A DNA stretch of 64,000 nucleotides, taken from assembly GCA_030674185.1 (NCBI GenBank), contig CM060311.1, forward strand, positions 99,813,513-99,877,512. Reading direction: 5' to 3'. The stretch comes from Monoplex corrugatus. Lineage: Eukaryota; Mollusca; Gastropoda; Littorinimorpha; Ranellidae. The translations under genes were made by a program, and so were the position numbers. Numbering within the stretch: position 1 is the first letter of the stretch; the number at the start of each line of letters is the position of its first letter. The notes under the pieces are model-generated. The model was not told the origin of the DNA. It made no database searches and worked only from the letters and a program-made list of their open reading frames with translations. Below, one piece after another: positions 1-10,990 of the stretch.

Positions 1-110
1 TCGCGGCGGTGTGTGGTGGTGTGTTCTGTTTCAGCGCTTAGATTTGATTTTATCAAGATTTTGTGCTATATAAATATTGTAATTATTATTAATTATTATT
101 ATTAAAACAA
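1..110 (+). mobile_element. LINE 3' tail fragment in EIF2S3 intron
   Basis: The first ~105 bases carry the motif AGCGCTTAGATTTGATTTTA, then an ATCAAGATTTTG(T/C)GCTATATAAATA block and an ATT-rich tail. The same tail recurs at 51.89-52.03 kb, 55.90-55.96 kb, 56.13-56.20 kb and, reversed, at 62.18-62.25 kb. In the 51 and 55 kb copies it directly follows reverse transcriptase coding remains, so this is the 3' end of a heavily 5'-truncated non-LTR element lying in an intron of the eIF2-gamma gene. The left boundary is outside the window. Confidence 0.7.
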
Positions 111-239
111 AACAATACCCACACACATACAAGCCACCACCACCACATCAACACAACTTTCATCACTGTGGTGTTTGTTTTGTTTTTTCTTTTCTTTTTT
201 TTCTTTCTTTCTTTGAATGAATTGTGTTTTGGATTTCAG

Positions 240-412
240 GTGCAAAAGCTGGCCAAGAATGAGGTGTTGATGGTGAACATTGGGTCCCTGTCCACTGGAG
301 GTCGTGTGCAGGCTGTCAAGGCTGATTTGGCCAAGATCGGTCTCACAAACCCTGTTTGCACAGAAATTGGAGAGAAAATTGCTCTGAGCCGACGTGTTGA
401 GAAACATTGGAG
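240..412 (+). CDS. EIF2S3: eIF2 subunit gamma, penultimate coding exon
   Basis: This exon encodes 57 codons plus two bases of domain III of the GTP-binding gamma subunit of translation initiation factor eIF2, the subunit that carries initiator Met-tRNA to the 40S ribosome. Readable motifs include [34 protein letters not shown] and VEKHWR, near-identical to the remembered animal protein. The exon is bounded by a pyrimidine-rich acceptor ending ATTTCAG at 239 and a donor AG|GTAGAT at 413. It ends in phase 2; the split Arg codon is completed by the first base of the next exon at 3425. Upstream exons lie outside the window. The homologous segment in human is near residues 395-453. Confidence 0.96.
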
Positions 413-449
413 GTAGATGTTTTTCAGTTTCCATTAAAAGATAGTTGTG

Positions 450-620
450 AAATGTAATTGAAGGGGCGTTAGTGGGTAAGACATAGGACTAGCAGTTAGA
501 AGATGTGGGTTTGATCCTGCATGGGTACCTTGTGCATGTTGTGTGATGAGCGATGATGTTCATGATGTCCCAGGCCAACACGTCCCTGTGCTGATCAGTT
601 AGTGTCTTTATCCCCATTGT
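450..620 (+). mobile_element. tRNA-derived SINE copy
   Basis: The stretch contains GTTAGTGGGTAAGACATAGG, an A-box-like start, and GGGTTTGATCC, a B-box, followed by TGCATGGGTACCTTGTGCATG and a body with CCAACACG...CTGTGCTGATC. A second copy at 62.03-62.17 kb shares the B-box, the following CTG(C/A)(C/A)TGGGTACCTT and a related body. This arrangement (pol III promoter boxes, then a shared non-tRNA body) is that of a tRNA-derived SINE. The copy is diverged and the boundaries are approximate. Confidence 0.55.
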
Positions 621-626
621 GTGTGG

Positions 627-880
627 CCCTTTGACTCCCTCAGCCTGTCCACCAGTACCCAGCATTGTCAACCATGCTGGCAAAGCAAAAACTTAACCCT
701 TTGACTCCCTCACTCTGTCCAGCAGTACCCTGCATTGTCAACCCTGCTAGCAAAGCAAAAACTTAACCCTTTGACTCCCTCACCCTGTCCAGCAGTACCC
801 AGCATTGTCAACCATGCTGGCAAAGCAAAAACTTAACCCTTTGCTTCCCTTACCATATCCACCAGCAGGAGTCGAAGGGA
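627..880 (+). repeat. 70-bp tandem array derived from a piggyBac-type MITE arm
   Basis: Three and a half copies of a 70-bp unit start with CCCTTTGACTCCCTCA and end with CAAAGCAAAAACTTAA. The unit matches the left arm of the TTAA-flanked MITE seen at 28.87, 30.35 and 62.98 kb. One MITE arm has been tandemly amplified here; the unit boundaries coincide with the TTAA end. Confidence 0.75.
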
Positions 881-964
881 TATACACATACAAAATAACA
901 AATTTCCTACATGGAAGATCCCTTCATTCATGTTAGTGTCCAATGATTTGTGGACACATGAAAA

Positions 965-2500
965 ACACCCAGCACGCAAGCTGACCAAAGATTATGTATG
1001 CAAACTGTTACAGTGTAACACGCAGCATGCACGCTGACCAAAGACGATGTATACAAACTGTTACAGTGTAACACCCAGCACGCAAGCTGACCAAAGACGA
1101 TGTATGCAAACTGTTACAGTGTAACACGCAGCATGCACGCTGACCAAAGACGATGTATGCAAACTGTTAACAGTGTAACACGCAGCATGCACGCTGACCA
1201 AAGACGATGTATGCAAACTGTTACAGTGTAACACGCAGCATGCACGCTGACCAAAGACGATGTATACAAACTGTTACAGTGTAACACGCAGCATGCACGC
1301 TGACCAAAGACGATGTATACAAACTGTTACAGTGTAACACGCAGCATGCACGCTGACCAAAGACGATGTATACAAACTGTTACAGTGTAACACGCAGCAT
1401 GCACGCTGACCAAAGACGATGTATACAAACTGTTACAGTGTAACACGCAGCATGCACGCTGACCAAAGACGATGTATACAAACTGTTACAGTGTAACACG
1501 CAGCATGCACGCTGACCAAAGACGATGCATGCAAGCTGTTACAGTGTAACACGCAGCATGCACGCTGACCAAAGACGATGCATGTAAGCTGTTACAGTGT
1601 AACACGCAGCATGCACGCTGACCAAAGACGATGTATACAAACTGTTACAGTGTAACACGCAGCATGCACGCTGACCAAAGACGATGCATGTAAGATGATG
1701 TATCAAACTGTTACAGTGTAACATGCAGCATGCACGCTGACCAAGACGATGCATGTAAGACAATGTATCAAACTGTTACAGTGTAACACGCAGCATGCAC
1801 GCTGACCAAAGACGATGTATGCAAACTGTTACAGTGTAACACGCAGCATGCACGCTGACCAAAGACGATGCATGTAAGACAATGTATCAAACTGTTACAG
1901 TGTAACACGCAGCATGCACGCTGACCAAAGACGATGCATGTAAGACAATGTATCAAACTGTTACAGTGTAACACGCAGCATGCACGCTGACCAAAGATTA
2001 TGTATACAAACTGTTACAGTGTAACACGCAGCATGCACGCTGACCAAAGACGATGTATGCAAACTGTTACAGTGTAACACGCAGCATGCACGCTGACCAA
2101 AGACGATGTATGCAAACTGTTAACAGTGTAACACGCAGCATGCACGCTGACCAAAGACGATGTATGCAAACTGTTACAGTGTAACACGCAGCATGCACGC
2201 TGACCAAAGACGATGTATGCAAACTGTTACAGTGTAACACGCAGCATGCACGCTGACCAAAGACGATGTATACAAACTGTTACAGTGTAACACGCAGCAT
2301 GCACGCTGACCAAAGACGATGTATGCAAACTGTTACAGTGTAACACGCAGCATGCACGCTGACCAAAGACGATGTATGCAAACTGTTACAGTGTAACACG
2401 CAGCATGCAAGCTGACCAAAGACGATGTATGCAAACTGTTACAGTGTAACACGCAGCATGCACGCTGACCAAAGACGATGTATGCAAACTGTTACAATGT
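965..2500 (+). repeat. 53-bp minisatellite in EIF2S3 intron, about 29 copies
   Basis: The unit reads ...CGCAGCATGCACGCTGACC, AAAGACGATGTATGCAAAC, TGTTACAGTGTAACA. Each copy contains a perfect 6-3-6 inverted repeat (TGTTAC-agt-GTAACA) and GCATGC. Variants (GTATAC or GTATGC, CACGCTG or CAAGCTG, insertion of TAAGACAATGTATC) are shared by neighbouring copies, as expected from local unequal exchange. Minus-strand ORFs across it have no other basis than the periodicity. Confidence 0.95.
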
Positions 2501-3109
2501 AGACTACTGCCAGAACAATGGGTAAAACTGTGTGTAGGCATCCTTAAAAAATCCAAACACTAAGTGTATTGATTGATTCGCTTCAGACGTGAATTTGTGT
2601 ATATTTGTGTCTGTGTGTGTGTACATAAAAGTGTGAACTGTATATAGAAGCAAGGAATTTTCAGCCATATATACATGTATGTAAATGAAATGAAACTTAA
2701 ATTATTACATGTCTCCCCACCTCCCCTAATGGCAAGTAATCAATTCGTCAGTTAGGTATAATTTGTTATTTTGGCCACCATGATTAACATCTTTTGGTCT
2801 TTTGAAGAAAAACATCAGCAAGGGTTGCTTTACCATTTGTGAATCTGAAGACTTGGACATGTCCCAGCCTTAAACTGGAATTTATCAGCGTATGCATTTT
2901 AATGTGTATGACCCACATGTACTTACAACAGCCGGAATTACTGAAGTTGATTTGTAGTGTGGGTTTCTTATTTGTGCGATGACCAGCATTAACCATATGT
3001 GGGCAATATGTTTGGGGAAGCAAAAAAGTTTTGATTGTTTCATGGAGGTATTCTGATTTCAGGATTAAAGATCAGGGGTGACGGAAAAGAGGGTCATCAA
3101 TCTTGTTAC
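2501..3109. other. Unique intronic sequence of EIF2S3
   Basis: This stretch is AT-rich, with a short GT-rich patch near 2,610. I see no exon, RNA gene or recognisable repeat in it. Confidence 0.6.
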
Positions 3110-3385
3110 ATGTGATTTCCATAGGACGTATTCTTGTTATTACTGTGGCACGTGTTGTTAGATATATGTGATTTCCATAGGACGTATTTGTTGTTATTAT
3201 TACTGTGACATGAGTTAGATATATGTGATTTCCATAGGACGTATTTGTTGTTGTTATTACTGTGACATGAGTTAGATATATGTGATTTCCATAGGACGTA
3301 TTTGTTGTTATTACTGTGACATGAGTTAGATACATGTGATTTCCATAGGACGTATTTGTTGTTATTACTGTGACATGAGTGGTTA
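3110..3385 (+). repeat. 54-57-bp minisatellite next to the EIF2S3 acceptor
   Basis: Five copies of a unit with GATTTCCATAGGACGTATTT, GTTGTTATTACTGTGACATG and AGTTAGATATATGT end about 40 bp before the 3' splice site of the last exon. Unit length varies through a GTT/ATT trinucleotide stretch. Two apparent minus-strand ORFs here are repeat artefacts. Confidence 0.9.
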
Positions 3386-3424
3386 GTTTCTTGTTGACAA
3401 ATAACTCGCATCTTGTTTTTACAG

Positions 3425-3482
3425 ATTGATCGGCTGGGGACAGATTCGTCGTGGAGTCAAGGTCACACCAGAACAAGGCTAA
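3425..3482 (+). CDS. EIF2S3: eIF2 subunit gamma, terminal coding exon and stop
   Basis: After an acceptor CTTGTTTTTACAG at 3424, the exon supplies the last base of the split Arg codon, then LIGWGQIRRGVKVTPEQG and TAA at 3480-3482. LIGWGQIRRGV is the invariant C-terminal motif of animal eIF2-gamma and directly follows the VEKHWR end of the previous exon; the final residues after it vary between species. The phase joins exactly (2+1). Confidence 0.96.
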
Positions 3483-3775
3483 CTGCCCTTCTGAAAGACT
3501 TTTATGTGGAAGACAACCATTTAGAACTACATGGCCATCAGACCCGGAGATGCTTCATGTCACATCTGTCAAACGAAAGGGAGTTAACACACACACACAC
3601 ACACGTGGAATAATAGCAGATGGAAGCATGGAGCCTTTGTGAAGATGAAACATGAAATGCTGTGCATGAAACCTTGGAATAAATGAATAACATTGGCTGT
3701 GTGTACTGGTAGTTTTGTGCATTCATTTGTGTTACATGCAGGTGGTGCAGAATAAAGTGGTCATACTTTAACATG
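3483..3775 (+). terminator. EIF2S3 3' UTR with candidate poly(A) signals
   Basis: Downstream of the stop are AATAAA hexamers at 3678-3683 and 3751-3756, the second followed by GTGGTCATACTTTAACATGC and then a T/G-rich stretch. Either could direct 3'-end formation. A (CA)9 tract lies at about 3,588-3,604. Array sequence begins only at 3,951, so the transcript probably ends before the repeats. Confidence 0.6.
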
Positions 3776-3950
3776 CTGTTTGACCGATTGATTGATTGTT
3801 GTCGTATTTCAATCTGTGGATGCTGCTGGTGGCCATGTGGAAATACTGACCAAGCAACAAAAGTTTCTTTGCTAAATCATCTTCTGTTGTTACTGCACCA
3901 TCATCATTTGCAAGAAAAGGAACAGTGTTTAGCTGTTTACACTTCCAATT

Positions 3951-5978
3951 GTCTGTCATACAACATTACGCACTTCAAACCGTCTGTCATACAACATTAC
4001 ACACTTCAAACCATCTGTCATACAACATTACACACTTCAATCCATCTGTCATACAACATTACACACTTCAAACCGTCTGTCATACAACATTACACACTTC
4101 AAACCATGTGTCATACAACATTACACACTTCAAACCGTCTGTCATACAACATTACACACTTAAATCCATCTGTCATACAACATTACACACTTCAATTCAT
4201 CTGTCATACAACATTACACACTTCAATTCATCTGTCATACAACATTACGCACTTCAATTCATCTGTCATACAACATTACGCACTTCAAACCGTCTGTCAT
4301 ACAACATTACACACTTCAATTCATCTGTCATACAACATTACACACTTCAAACCGTCTGTCATACAACATTACACACTTCAATTCATCTGTCATACAACAT
4401 TACGCACTTCAAACCGTCTGTCATACAACATTACACACTTCAAACCGTCTGTCATACAACATTACACACTTCAAACCGTCTGTCATACAACATTACACAC
4501 TTCAAACCATCTGTCATACAACATTACACACTTCAAACCGTCTGTCATACAACATTACACACTTCAAACCATCTGTCATACAACATTACACACTTCAATT
4601 CATCTGTCATACAACATTACGCACTTCAATTCATCTGTCATACAACATTACGCACTTCAAACCATCTGTCATACAACATTACACACTTCAAACCATCTGT
4701 CATACAACATTACACACTTCAATTCATCTGTCATACAACATTACGCACTTCAAACCGTCTGTCATACAACATTACACACTTCAAACCATCTCTCATACAA
4801 CATTACACACTTCAATTCATCTGTCATACACAACTCGCATTACACACTTCAAACCATCTGTCATACAACATTACACACTTCAAACCGTCTGTCATACAAC
4901 ATTACACACTTCAAACTATGTGTCATACACAACACATTACACACTTAAAACCATCTGTCATACAACATTACACACTTCAATTCATCTGTCATACACAACT
5001 CACATTCAACACTTCAAACGTCTGTCATACAACATTACACACTTCAATTCATCTGTCATACACAACTCACATTACACACTTCAAACCATCTGTCATACAA
5101 CATTACACACTTCAATTCATCTGTCATACAACATTACACACTTCAATTCATCTGTCATACAACATTATACACACTTCAAACCGTCTGTCATACAACATTA
5201 CACACTTCAAACTATGTGTCATACACAACACATTACACACTTAAATCCATCTGTCATACACACACATTACACACTTCAAACCATCTGTCATACAACATTA
5301 CACACTTCAATTCATCTGTCATACAACATTACACACTTCAAACCGTCTGTCATACAACATTACACACTTCAAACTATGTGTCATACACAACACATTACAC
5401 ACTTCAAACCATCTGTCATACACAACACATTACACACTTCAAACCATCTGTCATACAACATTACACACTTAAATCCATCTGTCATACAACATTACACACT
5501 TCAATTCATCTGTCATACACAGCCCACATTACACACTTCAAACCATCTGTCATACAACATTACACACTTAAATCCATCTGTCATACACAGCCCACATTAC
5601 ACACTTCAAACCATCTGTCATACACAAGACATTACACACTTAAATCCATCTGTCATACAACATTACACACTTCAATTCATCTGTCATACAACATTACACA
5701 CTTCAATTCATCTGTCATACACAGCCCACATTACACACTTCAAACCATCTGTCATACACAAGACATTACACACTTAAATCCATCTGTCATACAACATTAC
5801 ACACTTCAATTTATCTGTCATACACAGCCCACATTACACACTTCAATCCATCTGTCACACAACTCGCATTACACACTTCAAACCACATGTCATACACAAC
5901 TCACATTACACACTTCAAACCACGTGTCATACACAACTCACATTACACACTTCAAACCACGTGTCATACACAACTCAC
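3951..5978. repeat. 31-bp minisatellite, about 65 copies
   Basis: The unit is TCTGTCATACAACATTACAC plus ACTTCAAACCG. Main variants are AAACCG/AAACCA, AATTCA and AATCCA in the spacer, ATTACG/ATTACA, and in the second half a longer form with CACAACACATT or CAGCCCACATT. Because 31 is one more than a multiple of three, three successive units read through all three frames, creating 285-439-codon ORFs that are periodicity artefacts. It sits about 200 bp beyond the EIF2S3 poly(A) signals. Confidence 0.95.
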
Positions 5979-6060
5979 ATGCACGCAGAAACAGGAGTAA
6001 AACAACAGCAGCTTGTGGGCAGTCCATAATATTTAATTTCAGCTCTTTATATACATGTAA

Positions 6061-8720
6061 TACATGTCAACATTGTTGACTGTCTGATACAGCCATGATC
6101 ATATATGTCAACATTGTTGACTGTCTCAGATACAGCTATGATCATATATGTCAACATTGTTGACTGATACAGCCATGATCATATATGTCAACATTGTTGA
6201 CTGATACAGCTATGATCATATATGTCAACATTGTTGACTGATACAGCTATGATCATATATGTCAACATTGTTGACTGTCTCAGATACAGCCATGATCATA
6301 TATGTCAACATTGTTGACTGATACAGCCATGATCATATATGTCAACATTGTTGTCTGTCTTATACAGCCATGATCATATATGTCAACATTGTTGTCTGTC
6401 TTATACAGCCATGATCATATATGTCAACATTGTTGTCTGTCTTATACAGCCATGATCATATATGTCAACATTGTTGTCTGTCTTATACAGCCATGATCAT
6501 ATATGTCAACATTGTTGACTGACTGATACAGCCATGATCATATATGTCAACATTGTTGTCTGTCTTATACAGCCATGATCATATATGTCAACATTGTTGA
6601 CTGATACAGCTATGATCATATATGTCAACATTGTTGACTGACTGATACAGCCATGATCATATATGTCAACATTGTTGTCTGTCTTATACAGCCATGATCA
6701 TATATGTCAACATTGTTGACTGATACAGCCATGATCATATATGTCAACATTGTTGACTGATACAGCTATGATCATATATGTCAACATTGTTGACTGATAC
6801 AGCTATGATCATATATGTCAACATTGTTGACTGACTGATACAGCCATGATCATATATGTCAACATTGTTGACTGATACAGCCATGATCATATATGTCAAC
6901 ATTGTTGACTGATACAGTCATGATCATATATGTCAACATTGTTGACTGATACAGCTATGATCATATATGTCAACATTGTTGACTGACTGATACAGCCATG
7001 ATCATATATGTCAACATTGTTGACTGATACAGCTATGATCATATATGTCAACATTGTTGACTGACTGATACAGCCATGATCATATATGTCAACATTGTTG
7101 ACTGATACAGCCATGATCATATATGTCAACATTGTTGACTGATACAGTCATGATCATATATGTCAACATTGTTGACTGACTGATACAGCCACGATCATAT
7201 ATGTCAACATTGTTGACTGATACAGCCATGATCATATATGTCAACATTGTTGACTGATACAGCCATGATCATATATGTCAACATTGTTGACTGACTGATA
7301 CAGCCATGATCATATATGTCAACATTGTTGACTGACTGATACAGCCATGATCATACATGTCAACATTGTTGACTGACTGATACAGCCATGATCATATATG
7401 TCAACATTGTTGACTGACTGATACAGCCACAATCATATGTCAACATTGTTGACTGACTGATACAGCCACGATCATATATGTCAACATTGTTGACTGATAC
7501 AGCCACGATCATATATGTCAACATTGTTGACTGACTGATACAGCCACGATCATATATGTCAACATTGTTGACTGACTGATACAGCCACGATCATATATGT
7601 CAACATTGTTGACTGACTGATACAGCCACAATCATATGTCAACATTGTTGACTGACTGATACAGCCACGATCATATATGTCAACATTGTTGACTGATACA
7701 GTCATGATCATATATGTCAACATTGTTGACTGACTGATACAGCCATGATCATATATGTCAACATTGTTGACTGATACAGCCATGATCATATATGTCAACA
7801 TTGTTGACTGATACAGCCACAATCATATGTCAACATTGTTGACTGATACAGCCATGATCATATATGTCAACATTGTTGACTGATACAGCTATGATCATAT
7901 ATGTCAACATTGTTGACTGATACAGCTATGATCATATATGTCAACATTGTTGACTGATACAGCTATGATCATATATGTCAACATTGTTGACTGATACAGC
8001 CATGATCATATATGTCAACATTGTTGACTGATACAGCCATGATCATATATGTCAACATTGTTGACTGATACAGCCATGATCATATATGTCAACATTGTTG
8101 ACTGATACAGTCATGATCATATATGTCAACATTGTTGACTGATACAGCTATGATCATATATGTCAACATTGTTGACTGACTGATACAGCCATGATCATAT
8201 ATGTCAACATTGTTGACTGATACAGCTATGATCATATATGTCAACATTGTTGACTGACTGATACAGCCATGATCATATATGTCAACATTGTTGACTGATA
8301 CAGCCATGATCATATATGTCAACATTGTTGACTGATACAGCCATGATCATATATGTCAACATTGTTGACTGATACAGTCATGATCATATATGTCAACATT
8401 GTTGACTGACTGATACAGCCACGATCATATATGTCAACATTGTTGACTGATACAGCCATGATCATATATGTCAACATTGTTGACTGATACAGCCATGATC
8501 ATATATGTCAACATTGTTGACTGATACAGCCATGATCATATATGTCAACATTGCCGGCTGACTGATACAGCCATGATCATATATGTCAACATTGTTGACT
8601 GATACAGCCACAATCATATGTCAACATTGTTGACTGATACAGCCATGATCATACAACTGATACAGCCATGATCATATATGTCAACATTGCCTGCTGACTG
8701 ATACATATAACATATACAAG
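6061..8720. repeat. 37-41-bp minisatellite, about 67 copies
   Basis: The unit is CATGATCATATATGTCAACA plus TTGTTGACTGATACAGC, with frequent 4-bp extension GACTGACTG and a TGTCTTATACAG variant block at 6.35-6.56 kb. Each unit contains the perfect inverted repeat GTCAAC-att-GTTGAC and the palindromes TGATCA and CATATATG. A block of about 240 bp at 6.89-7.13 kb recurs at 8.09-8.33 kb, showing segmental duplication inside the array. Confidence 0.95.
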
Positions 8721-9148
8721 ACAAACTAAACATGAGAAGAGCAGTCACTCCATTTGTTGAACACAACACGAACGTCAAACTTGAAAATGTTTAATGCCTC
8801 GTTTCAGATCAGCACAGTTCAATGGAAAATGAGGGGGAGAGGGTGTCAGAAGAAAAAGAATTACGTTTATGCGTTAGAAATTATAATCTTCAAGTGTCAA
8901 TAGTCTGTTCCAACGGTTCTGTTCTGAAGAGCTTGAAGGCTGGACAGCCAAGTAGATTTGTCCGAATGGACAGCCAAGTAGATTTGTCCGAACGCTCACT
9001 ACTTAACATCAGGGCACTGAGTAAACATAGATACACTGTTGCACCAAAATGTGCACTAGTATACCACAAATGTAACAGTTGTCACAATTTGTGATGCTCC
9101 ACATTTAAACTGACAGAAGGGTTCAGTAACTGGCACTTTGTGATTCAC
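8721..9148. other. Unique spacer between minisatellites
   Basis: A 90-codon frame on the plus strand (8,822-9,094) has no recognisable domain and contains an internal duplication of GGACAGCCAAGTAGATTTGT. I regard it as non-coding. No RNA gene or transposon end was seen. Confidence 0.5.
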
Positions 9149-10125
9149 TGATACAAGACATTATCGATTTGTTATACTGAAACAAGACACACTATCTATT
9201 TGGTATACTGAAACAAGACACTGTATCTGTTATACTGAAACAAGACACTATTTGTTATACTGAAACAAGACACTGTATCTATTTGTTATACTGAAACAAG
9301 ACACTATTTGTCATACTGAAACAAGACACTGTATCTATTTGTTATACTGAAACAAGACATTATTTGTTATACTGAAACAAGACATCTATTTGTTATACTG
9401 AAACAAGACATTATCTATTTGTCCTACTGAAACAAGACACTATATCTATTTGGTATACTGAAACAAGACACTATATTTGTTATACTGAAACAAGACACTG
9501 TATCTATTTGTTATACTGAAACAAGACACTATTTGTCATACTGAAACAAGACACTGAATCTGTTATACTGAAACAAGACACTATATCTATTTGTTTTACT
9601 GAAACAAGACACTGTATTTGTCATACTGAAACAAGACACTGAATCTATTTGTTATACTGAAACAAGACACTATATCTATTTGGTATACTGAAACAAGACA
9701 CTGTATTTGTCATACTGAAACAAGACACTGTATCTATTTGTTATACTGAAACATGACACTGAATCTATTTGGTATACTGAAACAAGACACTGTATCTATT
9801 TGTTATACTGAAACATGACACTATCTATTTGTTATACTGAAACAAGACACTATATCTATTTGTTATACTGAAACAAGACACTATTTGTTATACTGAAACA
9901 AGACACAGTATTTGTTATACTGAAACAAGACATTATCTATTTGTTATACTGAAACAAGACACTGTATTTGTTATACTGAAACAAGACACTATTTGTTATA
10001 CTGAAACAAGACACTATATCTATTTGTTATACTGAAACAAGACACTATATCTATTTGTTATACTGAAACAAGACATTATCTATTTGTTATACTGAAACAA
10101 GACACTGTATCTATTTGGTATACAA
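9149..10125. repeat. 20-30-bp minisatellite, about 35 copies
   Basis: The core is ATACTGAAACAAGACACT followed by a spacer of variable length (TATCTATTTGTT, GTATTTGTC, ATTTGTT). The constant part stays intact while the spacer gains and loses TATC/TATT blocks, giving units of about 21 to 33 bp. Confidence 0.92.
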
Positions 10126-10770
10126 TTTGATTTTCTATGTTACATGATGTAAAAGTCTTGGGGGTTCCCAGAGTTCACAGAAGTTTTGCAATGATTCAGA
10201 TGATGTGAGTGAACGTAGTGTTGCCAACATTTTACCACTGAAGACACAAACTGACACTATTCAACTGTCAACACAAAATAGCACGATTTCATCTGGATGG
10301 CAGTATGACCATCTGATGAGCCAACCAAGTTTTCCATTATCAGCTGTCTAAACAAAACGGAACAAGACAAAACACCCCCCCCCCCTCCCCCCCAAGCTTC
10401 AGAAAAAAATTCTATGCAATACAAAAAATAAAATATCAAAATTTACTTTTCAAACACTGAAACAAGTACACAATTTATGCGGCTTGGAATGTCAAAAAGT
10501 CGAGATTTTACATACATAATCTCTTTATGAGTCTGGAATACATAGCAACTGTTTACATGATCACAAATAATCAATACAAGAAGGAAAGAGTACGAGCTAC
10601 ATTACACAATGCTGCCACAAACATGCTGAACTTGATACAATATCATAATCTGTTGGAGTTGATGTACAGGTGTACAGGTGAAGCTTTGTTGTTGGATGGC
10701 AGTTTAGTGACCTATCAGCTTCAGCATGTAAGGTCAACATGTTTGCAGGCATGCTTCACAAGTAGTCAGT
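10126..10770. other. Unique spacer
   Basis: Holds a C-rich homopolymer run (CCCCCCCCCCTCCCCCCC near 10,374-10,392). ORFs of 60-81 codons here match nothing I recognise. No gene called. Confidence 0.5.
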
Positions 10771-10985
10771 GATTATGTGTGTCTGTGATTGTCAACAGGA
10801 ATAATTATGTGTGTCTGTGATCGTCAACAGGAATAATTATGTGTCTGTGATCGTCAACAGGAATAATTATGTGTCTGTGATCATCAACAGGAATAATTAT
10901 GTGTGTGATCGTCAACAGGTATAATTATGTGTGTCTGTGATCGTCAACAGGAATAATTATGTGTCTGTGATCGTCAACAGGAAAC
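10771..10985. repeat. 30-bp minisatellite, 7 copies
   Basis: The unit is AATAATTATGTGTCTGTGAT plus CGTCAACAGG, with small GTGT length variation. It abuts the 50-bp array that follows within a few bases. Confidence 0.9.
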
Positions 10986-10990
10986 TGCAA

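Noticed and set aside
1..110. 110-codon minus ORF across the window start (102-434)
   Set aside because: Antisense to the EIF2S3 exon and composed partly of intronic low-complexity sequence.
3773..6079. Long plus-strand ORFs (up to 439 codons) with repeated HTTLHTSNHLSYNITHF
   Set aside because: They follow entirely from the 31-bp period, occur in all three frames at once, and have no promoter, start context or family match.
8822..9094. 90-codon ORF between two minisatellites
   Set aside because: No recognisable domain, contains an internal direct duplication, and has no splice or poly(A) context.
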